Counted from the first letter of the stretch, positions 22,201 through 33,618 are shown. The stretch: 64,000 bases of DNA from Basidiobolus meristosporus CBS 931.73 (GCA_002104905.1 MCFE01000305.1:35064-99063); one strand, 5' to 3'. Numbers and translations are program-made. Notes: generated by a model from the letters alone, not told the origin.

Positions 22201-22800
22201 AAGGGTCCTGGCAAAACAAACTTGTGTGCAGAGCTTGGGGCTACTTAGATATCTTATTCACTTCTAATGTTCTGAGTATCTGATACTATGGTGGAAATAT
22301 TCATATAATTCCAGTATGGTATTAGGCAGAGTTCTCTAAGATCTGTAGACTGATCTAAGTGAACAAGTTAGATGAGTAATCAGGTGTATTTTCAGAACTT
22401 ACAACAAAAAAAACAATTGGTAGACTGCATGGAGCTAAAGATGGGGATCCTTGTTATGGCTACATGCACTAGCATTACCTCTTGCAAAGCACTCAACACA
22501 TTAAGCCGCAATCCATAATAGCAGGGCCTCAGAAGTATATTTAGCAAAAACTGAGCAACCCAACCTTTCTTTTGGTAAGCTTGATTGGCTAACTGGTATG
22601 TTGGGAATGGAGCACCATCCATTACCAAAGAAGAGAATTTGACAGGAAGAATTTTGACAAGCTCTATATAATATAACAGGGTTTAGTTTAGCTAACCAAG
22701 GCTAGTGTTTTCAAAAGTCCTATTAGTAGAAGATTTCAGAATATCAAAAGTCTGACCAAGTAAAGAAACTCATGTTAAAGAGCACAATGTTGATAGTTCT
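22200..22800 (+). other. AT-rich stretch without identifiable gene
   Basis: Only short frames occur (for example 22,392-22,628 minus), with no recognisable motif. It is probably old transposon sequence between family R copy c and the flank repeat. Confidence 0.35.
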
Positions 22801-23340
22801 GGTGCTGGTGCTATTGGTTCAATAAGCCTAGGGTAAATAGGTAAATGTTGTGACCCTTATAAGAGTTGTTGCATCCATATCTACAGGAGGTATCCTCTCA
22901 GCTCAGAATCTCAAGAGAAGTATTGCAGTTGTTTCTACATTCTTCCTCTTGCTACTGTTGGGATCAAAAAGGAAGTTCCACACTTCAGAGCTTGCAGCAC
23001 AAAGCTCAAGATCTGGGCACTTGAACTAGGCAGTAACATTGCACTAGGTAGAGCACTCAGTGACCAGTACATGCTCTAGTTTACATCTCATTTGGAGCAA
23101 AATTTAGGGATTTGATACCAATATAGTATAATAGGAAAAACATTGACTCAGTGTTGTTGAGAATACCATGGGAACTTTGATTACACATCACTTTTTATAA
23201 AACCCAACAGATCATGTGATACTGTCGCAGGTGCTGTGTGAATGTTTGATTTGAGCACCCGCAGAATATTAACTTTGCATTACATTCACTGTATGAGCAA
23301 TTGCCCAAAAACTTTGATCCTTCCAGAATTGCATATTCAT
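22800..23340 (+). repeat. Old repeat flank, paralogous to the site of solo LTR A and element B
   Basis: Sequence around 23,160-23,200 (catgggaactttgattacac) lacks the insertions found in its paralogue at 11,511-11,541 / 14,848 (tatggcaactttgattgcat). It therefore represents an empty-site relative. Similarity extends to aaaactttgatccttcc at 23,310. Confidence 0.5.
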
Positions 23341-24480
23341 GATTGACACAAGAAACTTCAAGTGGAAGTTGGCATACCAGCAGGATCCATCTGAAGGCCC
23401 AGATTCCCCAAACCAGTCCATGGTGAGTGGGTGAGTGCCTGGTGTGCTTACAACCTGGTCCTATATTGCCTATTAAGTGGGAATGATCTACCTGCAGAAC
23501 TGAGGTTTGAATAGGCCATCTTGCAGTGGTTTGGTGTACATAGGGATACTTGAGCGGGGCTGCTGATGCCTGAATGAAGCATCATCATACAGAATCAAAA
23601 CATGGACCCATGCATGGGGAGGGTATTGGTGAACAGGTGGGCCAGTGTGGACACTGCCATGAAAACAACCATTTATCACAGTGCACCAGTAGTACATGGT
23701 ATGCCACCCAAATCCCGCCTCCTCCCCCGGAAAAGTATACATCTCATCCGGGTCCGAAACTTGACAAGCGTTGTCTGGCACTCCGGCCGTGACCGTTGGG
23801 GAGTTTTGCTGGGGTCCGGCTTGAAAGTGTTCCACGGATACTCTGCACTGGGGTCAGTACCAAGATCGGCTGATCGGCACGAAGGGAGCCTTCTGGGTGA
23901 CATCGGAGATGGCCAGTGGGTGTGTTGCTTGCCTATATGGGAGAAAATAAACGCACTTGGGGCAGGGAAGGGGAAGGGAGGAAGGGGCATTCTTGAGGTG
24001 TACGGTCGCCCATCCTGGATTCCACCTGATCGCGGCTGAAGGCCCCAAAGAACCGTGTTCCTTGGCCCTCCGGTGATCCATTACTCCAACGCTCTCCCTG
24101 GCCCGTAAACAAACCACCCACTGGGAACGGGCACTCCATGGCATCCATTTACCGTCGACCTCCACCCTCCTCGGGCTCACTTTTTACACGGGATTTATTG
24201 GGATTGGCGGTTGGGTAGGGAATGGACGGTGATTATATTACACATGGTGGCGGGGGCGGGGAGGGGGGGTAGAATGGGCTGGAGCTGGAGCTGGAGCTGG
24301 ATGGCTGTATTACTGATATGAGGACGAGCGGCGGGCTAGAGCAACAAGATGCGGTACGAAGTGGGGTGGGGGAGGACTGGGTGAAGATGAGGGTCGACTC
24401 AGGCCGGCCAAATGATTATCAAGGTATTGGGATGGGAATGGGTGCGGGGGCGGGGGGCGGGTGCCGGAAGGGGATCGAAG
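23340..24480 (+). other. Boundary between AT-rich repeats and GC-richer gene island
   Basis: Composition changes at about 23,600-23,750. Overlapping frames on both strands (for example 23,835-23,488 minus and 23,602-24,039 plus) show no domain and probably reflect GC content. A (GGAGCT)n hexamer tract lies at about 24,279-24,302 and G-runs at 24,245-24,270. I see no supportable gene. Confidence 0.4.
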
Positions 24481-25736
24481 TCACTCGGAATGCCCGTATG
24501 GGTCCACTGTCATGCTATTCCGGCTCATCTCCTCGTTGCTCACCACCACGATGGCCGGAGAGGTGGTGACGTGTTTCACGCCCCTCCCCTCGGCGGCCAG
24601 CTCCCGTCGCAGCAGCTCGTCGCTGTAGAGACTTCGGGGGTTGGTTTGAGGCGGCTCCTCCCCGTTCAGGCTGTTGTTGCTGAGCATGGCGCGGTAGGTG
24701 TGGGCCAGCTGCTGGGCGTCCTTCACGGTGAGTCGTAGGGAGCTGCGTCGGTTGGTGGATGAGGAGCCGGTCAAGGGGGTGATGGAATTCTCAGAGCTCT
24801 CGCTCAGCAGGGTGGCCGTGGTGACGGGTCGGGAGTTGAATCGATCGGTGGGAAGGGGCGGCTCGGACCGGGGGCCTTTCGTCTCCGTCATCCTCATCGG
24901 GCACCTTTCTCTTCGTCGGCGATGGATCAAGAGGAGGATGGCCACCAGGGAGATCAACGAGACCGCCCCCACGGTGATCCCCACGATGGCCCCGACCGAG
25001 ATGCTCGAGTTGGCGGAGTCCCCTTGCCCCGCGGGGGTTGGAACCGCCTTGGAACTGGTTGGTCCGTTGGTGCCTATCGGGGCGCTCAGTGGGGTCCGGC
25101 TAGGCTGCGAGATGGGTGGGTTGTAATCTGGGCATCTGGTGAATACGGGGATGGTGGAGGAGAGGGAGGAGAGGGGAGGAAACCGACTTACCGTCCACAA
25201 AGAAGGGGTCACTCTGACCAGCAATACTCTCGTCGGAACCGGTGGCGAAGATGACCAGGTAGCAGGTACGCACGACGGTGGTGTTCGCCCGGGATGGGTC
25301 CGGAGGGAAGATGGGGTATTGCGGGGGGTAATTCTTCACCGTGAAGAACCCTTGATCGTTGGTGATGCTGGGCCACTCTTTGACCAGGTTGGGAGGGGTG
25401 GTGGCCTCGTACAACTTGATGGTCACCAAACCGTTGGCTAACAACGTGGGGTACTTGTTCCACCACCTGATGAAGTACTCGTTATTCGCCAGCCACCGGT
25501 CCCCTTGCTTGGGCAGGCAGTAGATACTGGGGCCACACGGGGCGGTCAGCTGGCTGACTGGCGAGGGAGTGAATGGGTTAGCGTCGGGTTGGGATGCAGG
25601 CGAGTTGTAGTCTGAGGTCCTTACCATCCGCTGGGCCTACCGTGATATTTCGCTTGGGGACGGCAGCTTGGGAGAGAGTTCGAGTGACGTGGTAAAGGAG
25701 TATGGAGAAACAAGTAAGCAGTAGTCGCAGTTGCAT
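24481..25736 (-). CDS. Secreted single-pass membrane protein, Kre9/Knh1-like ectodomain
   Basis: Three exons (25,736-25,625; 25,557-25,192; 25,127-24,481) with GT-AG introns of 67 and 64 bp give 374 residues in frame. Residues 1-24 are a signal peptide (MQLRLLLTCFSILLYHVTRT then LSQA). The ectodomain carries cysteines in APCGPSIYC and a beta-sandwich-like block (EYFIRWWNKYP, LVTIKLYEA, CYLVIFATGSDES). This resembles fungal Kre9/Knh1 or Ser/Thr-rich GPI-protein domains. A Ser/Thr/Pro stalk, one transmembrane helix (ISVGAIVGITVGAVSLIS...) and an RRRR stop-transfer signal lead to a cytoplasmic tail of about 130 residues. A role at the wall or surface, such as sensor or adhesin, is inference. Total exon length divisible by three supports the model. 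Confidence 0.75.
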
Positions 25737-26195
25737 CGTGGTTCGAGGTATAAATTAACCGTGGGGAGGGTAGAGAAACGACGGAAGGCTTTGGGGCGAC
25801 AAAGATAAAGGTGGCTATCCACGCGAAAACTGGCGGTGGTACAAGTGCGAAGACGAGATGGACAAACACGGACCCTGAACCGACCCAGCTAACAACGCCC
25901 CATCACGGTCAACCCTAACCCACGGTCTCACCTCCATCAAACCCACCTCACCCTGACCACTTCCCGAGAAACGGCCAATATGCTGACAACATTTGTCTGG
26001 GAAACAATGGGGAAGTGGGCGGATTGCGGTTGATCGGGCTCAGGAGAACCCTCCGTTTCGCAATCGATAATAGGGGATTCTCTAAGCCATCCTGGTCTCT
26101 TGAACAATCCAACTTTGGCTGCATCCCAATTTAGAACGGCCCTCACAATCAGGGGTAATTGGTGTTGAAATGGCAATTTCTGCGTATCGTAGCGT

Positions 26196-26296
26196 ATTGT
26201 GGTATGTGGTATGTGGTATGTGTATGTGTATGTGTATGTGGTATGTGGTATGTGGTATGTGGTGTACGGCATGTAGTATGCGGTATGCGGTATGCA
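26196..26296 (+). repeat. GGTATGT/GTATGT microsatellite
   Basis: About 100 bp of tandem tatgtgg, tatgtg and tatgcgg units, drifting at the right-hand end. Confidence 0.85.
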
Positions 26297-27648
26297 CCGC
26301 TCAACATCTGAGATAGGTGGACGCGCCAATTTACACCAGAATGGTCGTCTGACCTAACCATTGCCATAAATGGCTGCTCGGTTGACAATTGAAATGCTCC
26401 GTGAACATGATGTCTTTGAGAGACATTATGCTAAGGAAGGGGATTCAGATAGAGCCCCAGGACTTGTCATCGAATGTTATCATTGAACCGCAAGAGGTGG
26501 ATTGGACGGGCCCATATTGGGAAAGATACATTTGGCTAGGCTTGTGTGAGCGTGAGCATGAGCGTGTTAGATGAATGAGCACCAAGGCAGTATGAAATGT
26601 GAGCGAACCCAGGCGTGGTCAAAGCTTTCGACCTGAGACCGAGACGGAATCTTTTATTCCAGGATGAGCGGATTCGGAATGGGCAGCCATGGTAACAAAG
26701 CAACATCGCACGTGCCAGCAAGAATACCCTCTCCCTCGTCAATGTGTTTCGATGATAATCAGGAAAGGGTGGAATCCACTTATCCAGTTCCCACCACAGA
26801 TCACCAATTGGATGCCGAAACTAGGTAACCTCCCTAGCACCTAATGAATGGATCAACCGCTCTCAGGCCCCGACTATTCCAGGATTAAGGAGTGGGGGTG
26901 TGGCACGAATTGCTATGCTAAGCTAAGGCTATTGCTCATCTATGCAGTGGAGTCAGTCCAGATCTGATTAGTTTAGATTGCTTTCAGTCCACACGTAAAG
27001 ATCGGGGAAAATAAGCCTTATGGCCGATCGTTTTGTTCACTTCCTGGGTCTAGCGTCCTCAGTTCCTAGCCACGCACTTAATCAATTTCCTGATCGCAAA
27101 TCCAAGATCCAGTTGTCAGTGTAGCACGATACTGGGACGGGGTCAGCTTATCGGTCCACCAAGAGAGCGGTAGCAAGGAGGCGTGCCTACATAGCCACTT
27201 GCACACTCACAGGTTAACTCGACTGAGCATCGAGAAAACCTTAACATCGATGAAGATTCCTGGCCTGCCTCTGCACATCCAATGGAGCAAATCCCACATC
27301 CCCGCGTTACTCTATTCTGGGAATCCGTTTGGCCGTGCGTTAGGGGCATTGACTTCGAGAGATCTTGACCCCTAGAATGTGGAACGCCCATGTTTCTCAG
27401 ATCCCACGGCGATGTATATTCGTATATGTGTCGGTACACCAAGGGGGAGATGGTCATTCCGGGTGTGGGCTCGCTTAACTATGGGATACGAGGAAACTGG
27501 AAATAACTTGGATTAATCAGCCGAAATCCCTCTGATACTTATTGATGCTCAGATCGAGTGATGCCCTAAGGAATTTCCGATACCCAGCGAGCTTCGTATG
27601 TACTCCTCCACAGACTGAATGATGCGTATGGACCACTCTTTTTCCCAC

Positions 27649-27654
27649 TATAAG
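27649..27654 (+). promoter_or_regulatory. TATA box of zinc-finger gene 1
   Basis: TATAAG in cactataagagcagcatgg lies 198 bp before the start codon. The duplicated gene downstream keeps the same element (28,918-28,923). Confidence 0.5.
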
Positions 27655-27846
27655 AGCAGCATGGTCCTCATTTGACCCCATTCATCGCAGCTTGCCCAGT
27701 TCATTCCTGACCAAATCAGACCACGCCGCTTATTCAAAGCCATATATTACTTGCGATAATTAAGCAAAGACCACCAAAGAAAGAGCCACACTTGTAAATA
27801 CTAGCTAAGGCCACCCGCCCAGTATCCAATTCGTAATCACCGAGCC

Positions 27847-28383
27847 ATGGATCTTCGCTTTATTCTGAACATCGAACACCACGAGCCAATCAAGCGTCTC
27901 CGCGACGATTCCTCCGAATCTGAGACGGGCTCCAATGGGGATGAGGGACAGTTGGTGTGCACCTGGGAGCGATGTGGCAAAGAGTTCGCAAGAAACTCGG
28001 ATATGCTCAGGCACATCCGGGTCCACACTGGGGAACGGCCCTACAGGTGCGAGACCTGCGGGAAAGGGTTTGTGCAGCGCTCGGCCCTTCGTGTCCATAT
28101 CCGCACACACACCGGAGAAAAGCCACACCACTGCATGTACCCAGGATGTGGGAAGATGTTCAGCGATAGCTCGTCTTTCGCCCGCCACAGAAGAACCCAC
28201 ACTGGCGAACGGCCATACGTATGCATGCACCAACACTGTGGCAAGAGCTACACCAGACGCGTGGCTTTACTCAAGCATCAAAAGAAGCACAGCCTGGATG
28301 CACCAATATCGATCAACCTCTTTGAGGCAACCGAACCACGTAGATACCAGAAATCCCATGGCCTGTACCATGAGTGCCGGTAG
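27847..28383 (+). CDS. C2H2 zinc-finger protein 1 (four fingers)
   Basis: A 178-residue intronless protein. An acidic, Ser-rich N-terminus (residues 1-37) is followed by four consecutive C2H2 fingers at about 38-60, 68-88, 96-118 and 126-148. They are joined by Kruppel-type linkers (TGERPYR, TGEKPHH, TGERPYV). The first, third and fourth fingers have Cys-x4-Cys spacing and the second has Cys-x2-Cys. Such an array binds DNA, so the protein is probably a nuclear transcription factor; target and symbol are unknown. The gene 1.2 kb downstream (29,040) is almost identical through the fingers, and the two diverge sharply after HSLD. The long reverse-strand frame over this gene is a shadow. Confidence 0.88.
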   Translation: MDLRFILNIEHHEPIKRLRDDSSESETGSNGDEGQLVCTWERCGKEFARNSDMLRHIRVHTGERPYRCETCGKGFVQRSALRVHIRTHTGEKPHHCMYPGCGKMFSDSSSFARHRRTHTGERPYVCMHQHCGKSYTRRVALLKHQKKHSLDAPISINLFEATEPRRYQKSHGLYHECR

Positions 28384-29039
28384 ATTCAGACTCCATGAAA
28401 ATGTGTGTAGATATAGTAGCTAGGCATGTACAAATCACCAGTTTATCTGTCATCAGCCCATTCCATTGTTGGATAGAATGGCAATGGACAAATACACATC
28501 AAGTATTAAACCTAATTTCCAACCCATGCGACGCACAGCGTATATCTATGATGTGGTTTCATATTGAACGATGGTCAGCCCCATTCACGAGTATCGGCGA
28601 TTTAGACACGAGATTATCCAGGGGCTAGCGTGTTGGCACACAAAAACCGCTTCGATCGAGCGGTCATCTGATCGGTCGCACCTAACCAAATCCAACGAGT
28701 AAAGATTGATCTGAGAAACGGCCATGAGACCTGGAAATTCACAACGCATGGGGTACATGGCTACTTGAGGTAGGAAATGCAGGTTTGATATCCCTCAGAC
28801 TGGGCCACATCGGTGTGCACTCAGATCGTGAAATTGCCCTAGTAATCATCGATGATAAGACTGCTCTCCATGTACCCGACTACTGTGTACGCGGATGAGC
28901 CTCCGTTCACTCCACAGTATAAGAACGGATGGGCCATCATCATCCTCAGACCATCTCGTTCACTCACAAGTTTAGTTTTATTTCAATCAGTTTTTTCTTA
29001 GCCAACCTACTCTCACAACTTGCGAACTAACTGCAAACT
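28384..29039 (+). other. Intergenic region between the zinc-finger duplicates
   Basis: No gene is visible. It contains the TATA box of the second copy and a near-palindrome accgcttcgatcgagcggt at about 28,647, which could be an operator or simply chance. Confidence 0.4.
28918..28923 (+). promoter_or_regulatory. TATA box of zinc-finger gene 2
   Basis: TATAAG in cacagtataagaacggat lies 122 bp before the ATG, in a context similar to that of gene 1 (cactataagagc). Confidence 0.5.
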
Positions 29040-29669
29040 ATGGATCTTCGTTACATTCTCAACATTGAACACCACGAGCCAATCAAGCGTCTCCGCGACG
29101 ATTCCTCCGAATCTGAGACGAGCTCCAATGGGGATGAGGGGCAGTTGGTGTGCACCTGGGAGCGATGTGGCAAAGAGTTCGCAAGAAACTCGGATATGGT
29201 CAGGCACATCCGGGTCCACACTGGGGAACGGCCCTATAGGTGCGAGACCTGCGGGAAAGGGTTTGTGCAGCGTTCGGCCCTTCGTGTTCATATCCGCACA
29301 CACACCGGAGAGAAGCCACACCACTGCATGTACCCAGGATGTGGGAAGATGTTCAGCGATAGCTCGTCTTTCGCCCGCCACAGAAGGACCCACACTGGCG
29401 AACGGCCATACGTATGCATGCACCAACATTGTGGTAAGAGCTACACCAGACGCGTGGCTTTACTCAAGCATCAAAAGAAGCACAGCCTGGACAAAGCATT
29501 GCAATTCTGGTATGTGATTGATCCCGACAAGAAGTACCATCAGATTACTAATACCCAGTCCCTCTCCAGTGCACCAGGTCCCAAATTGGAAAACCCATTG
29601 AGAGCGTACACACAGTCTTATCAGTCTCTACCGTTCCACGTGCCTCATCCATATCACAGGGCCCTTTAG
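29040..29669 (+). CDS. C2H2 zinc-finger protein 2 (four fingers)
   Basis: A 209-residue intronless paralogue of the upstream gene. Residues 1-152 differ from copy 1 at only a handful of positions (RFI/RYI, TGS/TSS, DML/DMV). The DNA-contact residues of all four fingers appear unchanged, so both should recognise the same site. The C-terminal ~58 residues are unrelated to copy 1: a polar tail with SLSSAPGPKLENP, ending HRAL. AATAAA occurs downstream at about 29,733. A recent tandem duplication with tail replacement is the simplest reading. Confidence 0.88.
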   Translation: MDLRYILNIEHHEPIKRLRDDSSESETSSNGDEGQLVCTWERCGKEFARNSDMVRHIRVHTGERPYRCETCGKGFVQRSALRVHIRTHTGEKPHHCMYPGCGKMFSDSSSFARHRRTHTGERPYVCMHQHCGKSYTRRVALLKHQKKHSLDKALQFWYVIDPDKKYHQITNTQSLSSAPGPKLENPLRAYTQSYQSLPFHVPHPYHRAL

Positions 29670-30141
29670 TTAGTTTAGGTTAATGTAATTAGTAATAATG
29701 TAATGTGTATCATCATGTATATAGAACCAGAATAATAAATTGAGACCATGTTGCATGCAACACATTCACGAGGCACCTACATATTTTATCAGCTGGCTCT
29801 CATTCGACCCAACATTAATACAGCCGGAACTTTCTTGGCACCAAATCATCATCATCACCACCACCACCACCAGGCCGAATTAAACCAGTTGACAAAGTTG
29901 GATTAAATCTAAACCAGATCCCTGGTAGGACTTTTGGAGAATAAACAAACACACACGCACACCATCGAAATTTTGTCCGATGATCTATCAGCCAGACTTT
30001 TTTCCTGGATCTTGATCCTTCACGTAACCCATCCTTTTTCCCGTATTTTGGACCACCCGTTTTCTTTCATCCCGGGTGTCTCAATACTTCGCCAAGTCGG
30101 TCGGTTTTCATAGCGTGTCAGGCCCCCCCCACCAGTAACAG
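29670..30141 (+). other. Intergenic region
   Basis: It holds the 3' end of zinc-finger gene 2 (aataataaattgag near 29,730), a short CAT/CAC-rich run (29,847-29,870) and the promoter of the SWIB gene. No other gene is seen. Confidence 0.5.
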
Positions 30142-30947
30142 ATGGCTGAATTCGAAGCAGAAATTAAAGGTACCTTCCCTACGCTGGCACCCTCGTGTTT
30201 GCCAGTGCTAACCTCTGTTGTTCCCCTTTGTCGGTAGAGATCCTCGCCCAGTCGGACATCAACACAGTAAGTGCCAAAAAGGTTCGTACTGCTCTTGAAG
30301 AGCGTCACGGGATCAGCTTGAAGGAGCGTAAACAGGAGATCGACAAGCTGATTTTGAAATGTTTCGACGCACTGCAAGAGGAGGATGTTGAGGAGGAGGA
30401 ACTCTCCACCGGAACCCCCAAAAAACGCGTCAAGAAGAGCAGTGGAGATGAATCCCTCTCCGAGGTGGAGGACACTCCTAAAAAGAAGCCTCGTAAGACC
30501 CCCACCAAAAAACGCACGAAGAAAGCTGACCCGGAGGAGAAAGAGAAGAAACCTCGTGCAGCCAACCCCAACAGTGGTTTCAACAAACCATACCTTCTTT
30601 CCCCTTTGCTGGCCGAAATCGTGGGTGCTGAAGAGGTATTTGCTTCATACTGCGTGTCGAACGAACTAGCGCTGACATCTCCCTTCCCCCCCATTTTTCT
30701 CCCCTAGTTACCTCGACCTGAAGTCACCAAACGGATATGGCAGTACATCAAAGAAAGAGACCTACAGGATCCACAGGATAAGCGCTATATCGCTTGTGAC
30801 GAGAAACTGAAGGAAGTCTTTGAAACGGACAGAGTCCATATGTTCACCATGAACAAGCTTCTTAGTCAACACTTGAAAGATAAGCCGGTAGAGGCTACAG
30901 CAGAGACTGCAGCAGAGGCTACGGTAGACGCTACACCGAAAGAGTAA
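30142..30947 (+). CDS. DEK_C and SWIB/MDM2 domain chromatin protein (UAF30/TRI1-like)
   Basis: Three exons (30,142-30,169; 30,238-30,635; 30,708-30,947), each intron GT-AG of 68-72 bp, give 221 residues. Residues 1-~60 form a DEK C-terminal-type helical domain (AEIKEILAQSDINTVSAKKV and ERHGISLKERK). A Lys-rich acidic/basic linker with likely nuclear localisation signals (TPKKRVKK, KKKPRKTPTKKR) follows. The SWIB domain at about 125-205 shows its hallmark segments: LPRPEVTKRIWQYIKE, DPQDKRYIACDEKL and MFTMNKLLSQHL. The C-terminus is Ala/Glu-rich. Yeast proteins of this layout (Uaf30, Tri1) act in rDNA and chromatin regulation; which orthologue this is cannot be told here. The second intron interrupts just before LPRPEV. 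Confidence 0.92.
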
Positions 30948-32091
30948 GGGCCGTTGTTGATAGACATACGTAGAATTCCATCATTTACCCCCCCCCTCTC
31001 AACTATCCCCCTCTACCCATCGCCACCCTCTCACACCCCTCGGTCTTTCTCGGTTGTAAATTCCTTCTTTCCCACACGTGTATCTCTTATGGAATAAATG
31101 GCATCTCCTCGAATCGAGGACGCTCGGTAGATTAATTCATTTAGTGGCAATGTGATCGGAGATAAATTGCCTTTAGTCTCCATGTGCACCAGTTATCACA
31201 TATTAGGAACCTCTCGAGCACACGCTTCGGTTAGCCAAGGGTTGCTGCCAAATGAATCATGGCCCATGTGATTATGTAACAAAGCAGCCGGAGAGAGGCC
31301 AATCAAACCGAAAATAGAAGGGACTCGTAGCAGAACGTTGTGCCTTACGGGCTCATTGTATTCTTAGCCTTCATGCCCAGGTAGCTGGGACTATTGGTGT
31401 TTGCATACCTGACGGATATGCCAGATGAAACTTTGCTTACTTATTGCTTATTTCTCCTTAACCAATGGTGCGTATACGGTGACCGAATCATGACGCAAAC
31501 TGCAAGACATTCACTGTTTCAAGTGCACTCTAACCCTATAAACCCTACACTCAACACACCGCTCTGTCCCTGACCCTGACCCTGACCATGGCTCCCTCAC
31601 CCTGGGCATTTCCCCCAGCCCTAACCCTAGAAGTTTCCCTTTCATTTATGCTACTGTTTCACCCAGCATGGTACATTTCTCCGGTTGATGTGGGGCGAAT
31701 TTCGAGTAATAAACGAGCACATGGTGGGCCTGGTATATGCCCAATTATATCATCAGAATCTGCTTGATCTTCGCGTGTTTAATGATCGACACCCCGTCTA
31801 TATAAGTGATTCAGACATCTGCACCCACACCCCATCCCACCCTCTCTTACACCAACAAATCGCAGTCCCACAACAAGGCAATTCCGAGCCAAGTCACGTA
31901 AAGAACCCTTTCCGCCCCGCTACGTATCCGCCATACTCGCCTTCTGTTCAGTTTCATGGACAGCTGACCCACTTTCTGCCAAGTAATCGATTGCCTACTT
32001 CTACTGGCCCAATAACCCCAACACCTACCCTACCTAACCGCCCACAAAACACACACATACACCCTCGGACGCCCACCGACACCTAGACGCC
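30948..32091 (+). other. Intergenic region upstream of the kinase gene
   Basis: An AATAAA near 31,093 probably ends the SWIB transcript. ccctgaccctgaccctgacc (about 31,569) and ccctaaccctag (about 31,618) are telomere-like words but too short to mean much. A TATATAAG at 31,799-31,806 may serve the kinase gene 286 bp downstream. The open frame 31,685-32,086 is Pro/Thr/His-rich with no domain and is not supported. Confidence 0.45.
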
Positions 32092-33618
32092 ATGATCCCT
32101 ACACCAAGCCTAAAAGCTCTACCCAAAGACGTGATCTTGAAGTTGGCGTGCAGCAAAGCCACTCCGCTATCGGTAAGGGTTTTCTCGTAAGCGTGGGCTC
32201 AGCCAACTCGAGTGCTAACCTATATCTCCACGCGTAACAGCTCAAGCAGATCTTCACAATCGGAAAGTAGGTTCACCCCAGAAAGGATGGTTAGCTTCGT
32301 GCGACTCACCCACCCTCCACTCACTTTAGGCATGTACTGGAGCATAAGGATAGAAAGGCCCTGCTGATCCCCGCCCAGTTCCTTCATTCGGAGCTCCCCA
32401 TTCGTTTGAGCCAGAGCGTCAAGATGATCAACTCGGAGATGCCGTGTGGTATGGGTGCGCTACCCTCATTCAGAAGGATCAGCAACCGGATCCTGGAAGA
32501 TATCAGGTAGGCACGCCCCGGGGATTGATTTGGGTCGCTGCTAACGCTGGAGCAGTGTATTGACGCAGATGTCGAAGCCCAACACGGTGAAGCAGGAGGA
32601 GGAATTCACGGCGAACCTCCGGATCCTGCTGAAGAGGCATCGTAACAACATCCTCTCCGTTGGCCAGGGGTTCAAAGAGCTGCTGGCGACGACCGGGAAA
32701 CGGACCACCGACTTCTGTGGCGAGGAGTTCCAGAACTTTTTCGACCAGTTCTACACCATGAACCTGGGCACCCGACTACTGATAGGTAAGTTTTCTCCCC
32801 CCCCCACCACCTGCGTTGGAACACGTTGGCTAAGGCGAACCACTTCGATCTAGGGGAGCACCTGAGCTTGCACGACGAGGGACGGAACTTGGTACAACGA
32901 GTGTCGCCGCTCGCAGTGGCGGAGAAAGCCGCGAGAGATGCCAAGTACATTTTCGAGAAGCACTACGCGTATCCCGCGCCAGAGATCAAGATCTCGTCGA
33001 AGAACAAGCGAATCCACACGCTCTACGTGGAGGAGAACCTGCATCGGACGATCTTCGAGGTCCTTAAAAACTCCCTAAAAGCCACCTACGACTTCCACCG
33101 CCAGAAAAACGAGACCTTGCCATCAGTGAAGCTGATCATGGCCGATGGCGAGGAGGACGTTGCGTTCAAGGTGTCTGACCAAGGCGGTGGCATCCCAACC
33201 TCCGAGATCCCGAAGATCTGGAGCTACGTGTGTTCCTCGACTAACGCCTCTCCGGAGATTCAGCTGAGCGAGGACGTGTCCCACTACATGGAGCTACCAC
33301 TCTACGGCTTCGGCCACGGATTGCCATTTGCCAGGCTCACGGCCAGATGTAAAGAGACCTTGATTGATATCTAATGACAACCCCTACTCACCCGTTTCTC
33401 ATGTAGATTTCGGCGGCGATTTGTCGGTGCTGTCCATGGAAGGCTACGGCACGGACACCTATATCCATCTGTATCGGGAGGACGAGTGCCCAGAGAACCT
33501 GCCCAAGGTGACCAAGCTGAGCGAGGAGTTCGAGGCGTTCGTGCACCAACTGGGCTCCCCGACACACTCGACGCTAGAAGATGTTGATCAATATCCTGTA
33601 TCCAAGGCAATCGTCTGA
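32092..33618 (+). CDS. Mitochondrial pyruvate/branched-chain ketoacid dehydrogenase kinase family
   Basis: Six exons (32,092-32,172; 32,241-32,266; 32,330-32,506; 32,556-32,785; 32,854-33,348; 33,407-33,618) splice in frame to 406 residues, the usual PDK size. The N-terminal helical domain carries SELPIRL and LLKRHRNNIL. The GHKL ATPase domain shows the N-box (EVLKNSLKAT), G1 (DQGGGIP), G2 (GFGHGLPFARL) and, across the last intron, ARYFGGDL then SMEGYGTDTYIHL. These kinases phosphorylate the E1 component of pyruvate (or branched-chain ketoacid) dehydrogenase in the mitochondrial matrix and switch it off. Choice between PDK and BCKDK is not secure; the ending resembles PDK (Pkp1/Pkp2). The fifth intron carries an in-frame stop if retained. 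Confidence 0.92.

Larger units (their letters stand above)
25740..27846 (+). other. Intergenic region with GTATGTG microsatellite
   Basis: No convincing gene is visible. At 26,196-26,296 a microsatellite is made of GGTATGT and GTATGT units, which produces the Tyr/His/Thr-rich artefact frames around 26,082-26,388. The region divides the divergently oriented membrane-protein gene (-) and zinc-finger gene (+), so it contains both promoters. Confidence 0.5.

Noticed and set aside
23488-24180. Frames at the GC transition (115, 145, 108 codons)
   Set aside because: They overlap on both strands, have no domain or intron signals, and are explained by GC-rich composition.
26196-26296. CRISPR-like or telomeric array
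   Set aside because: Units are 6-7 bp without spacers and drift in sequence; a simple microsatellite in a eukaryotic genome.
26082-26388. Tyr/His/Thr-rich minus-strand frames, possibly a repetitive protein
   Set aside because: They are all readings of the GTATGTG microsatellite in different frames.
27805-29429. Minus-strand frames over both zinc-finger genes (143 and 138 codons, similar to each other)
   Set aside because: Their similarity is a by-product of the gene duplication on the other strand; no own motifs or start context.
31560-31630. Interstitial telomere (ccctaaccctag, ccctgaccctgacc)
   Set aside because: Only one or two exact CCCTAA units; too short to distinguish from chance.
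31685-32086. 133-codon plus-strand frame before the kinase gene
   Set aside because: Low-complexity Pro/Thr/His composition, no domain, ends directly before the kinase ATG; more likely promoter and leader sequence.
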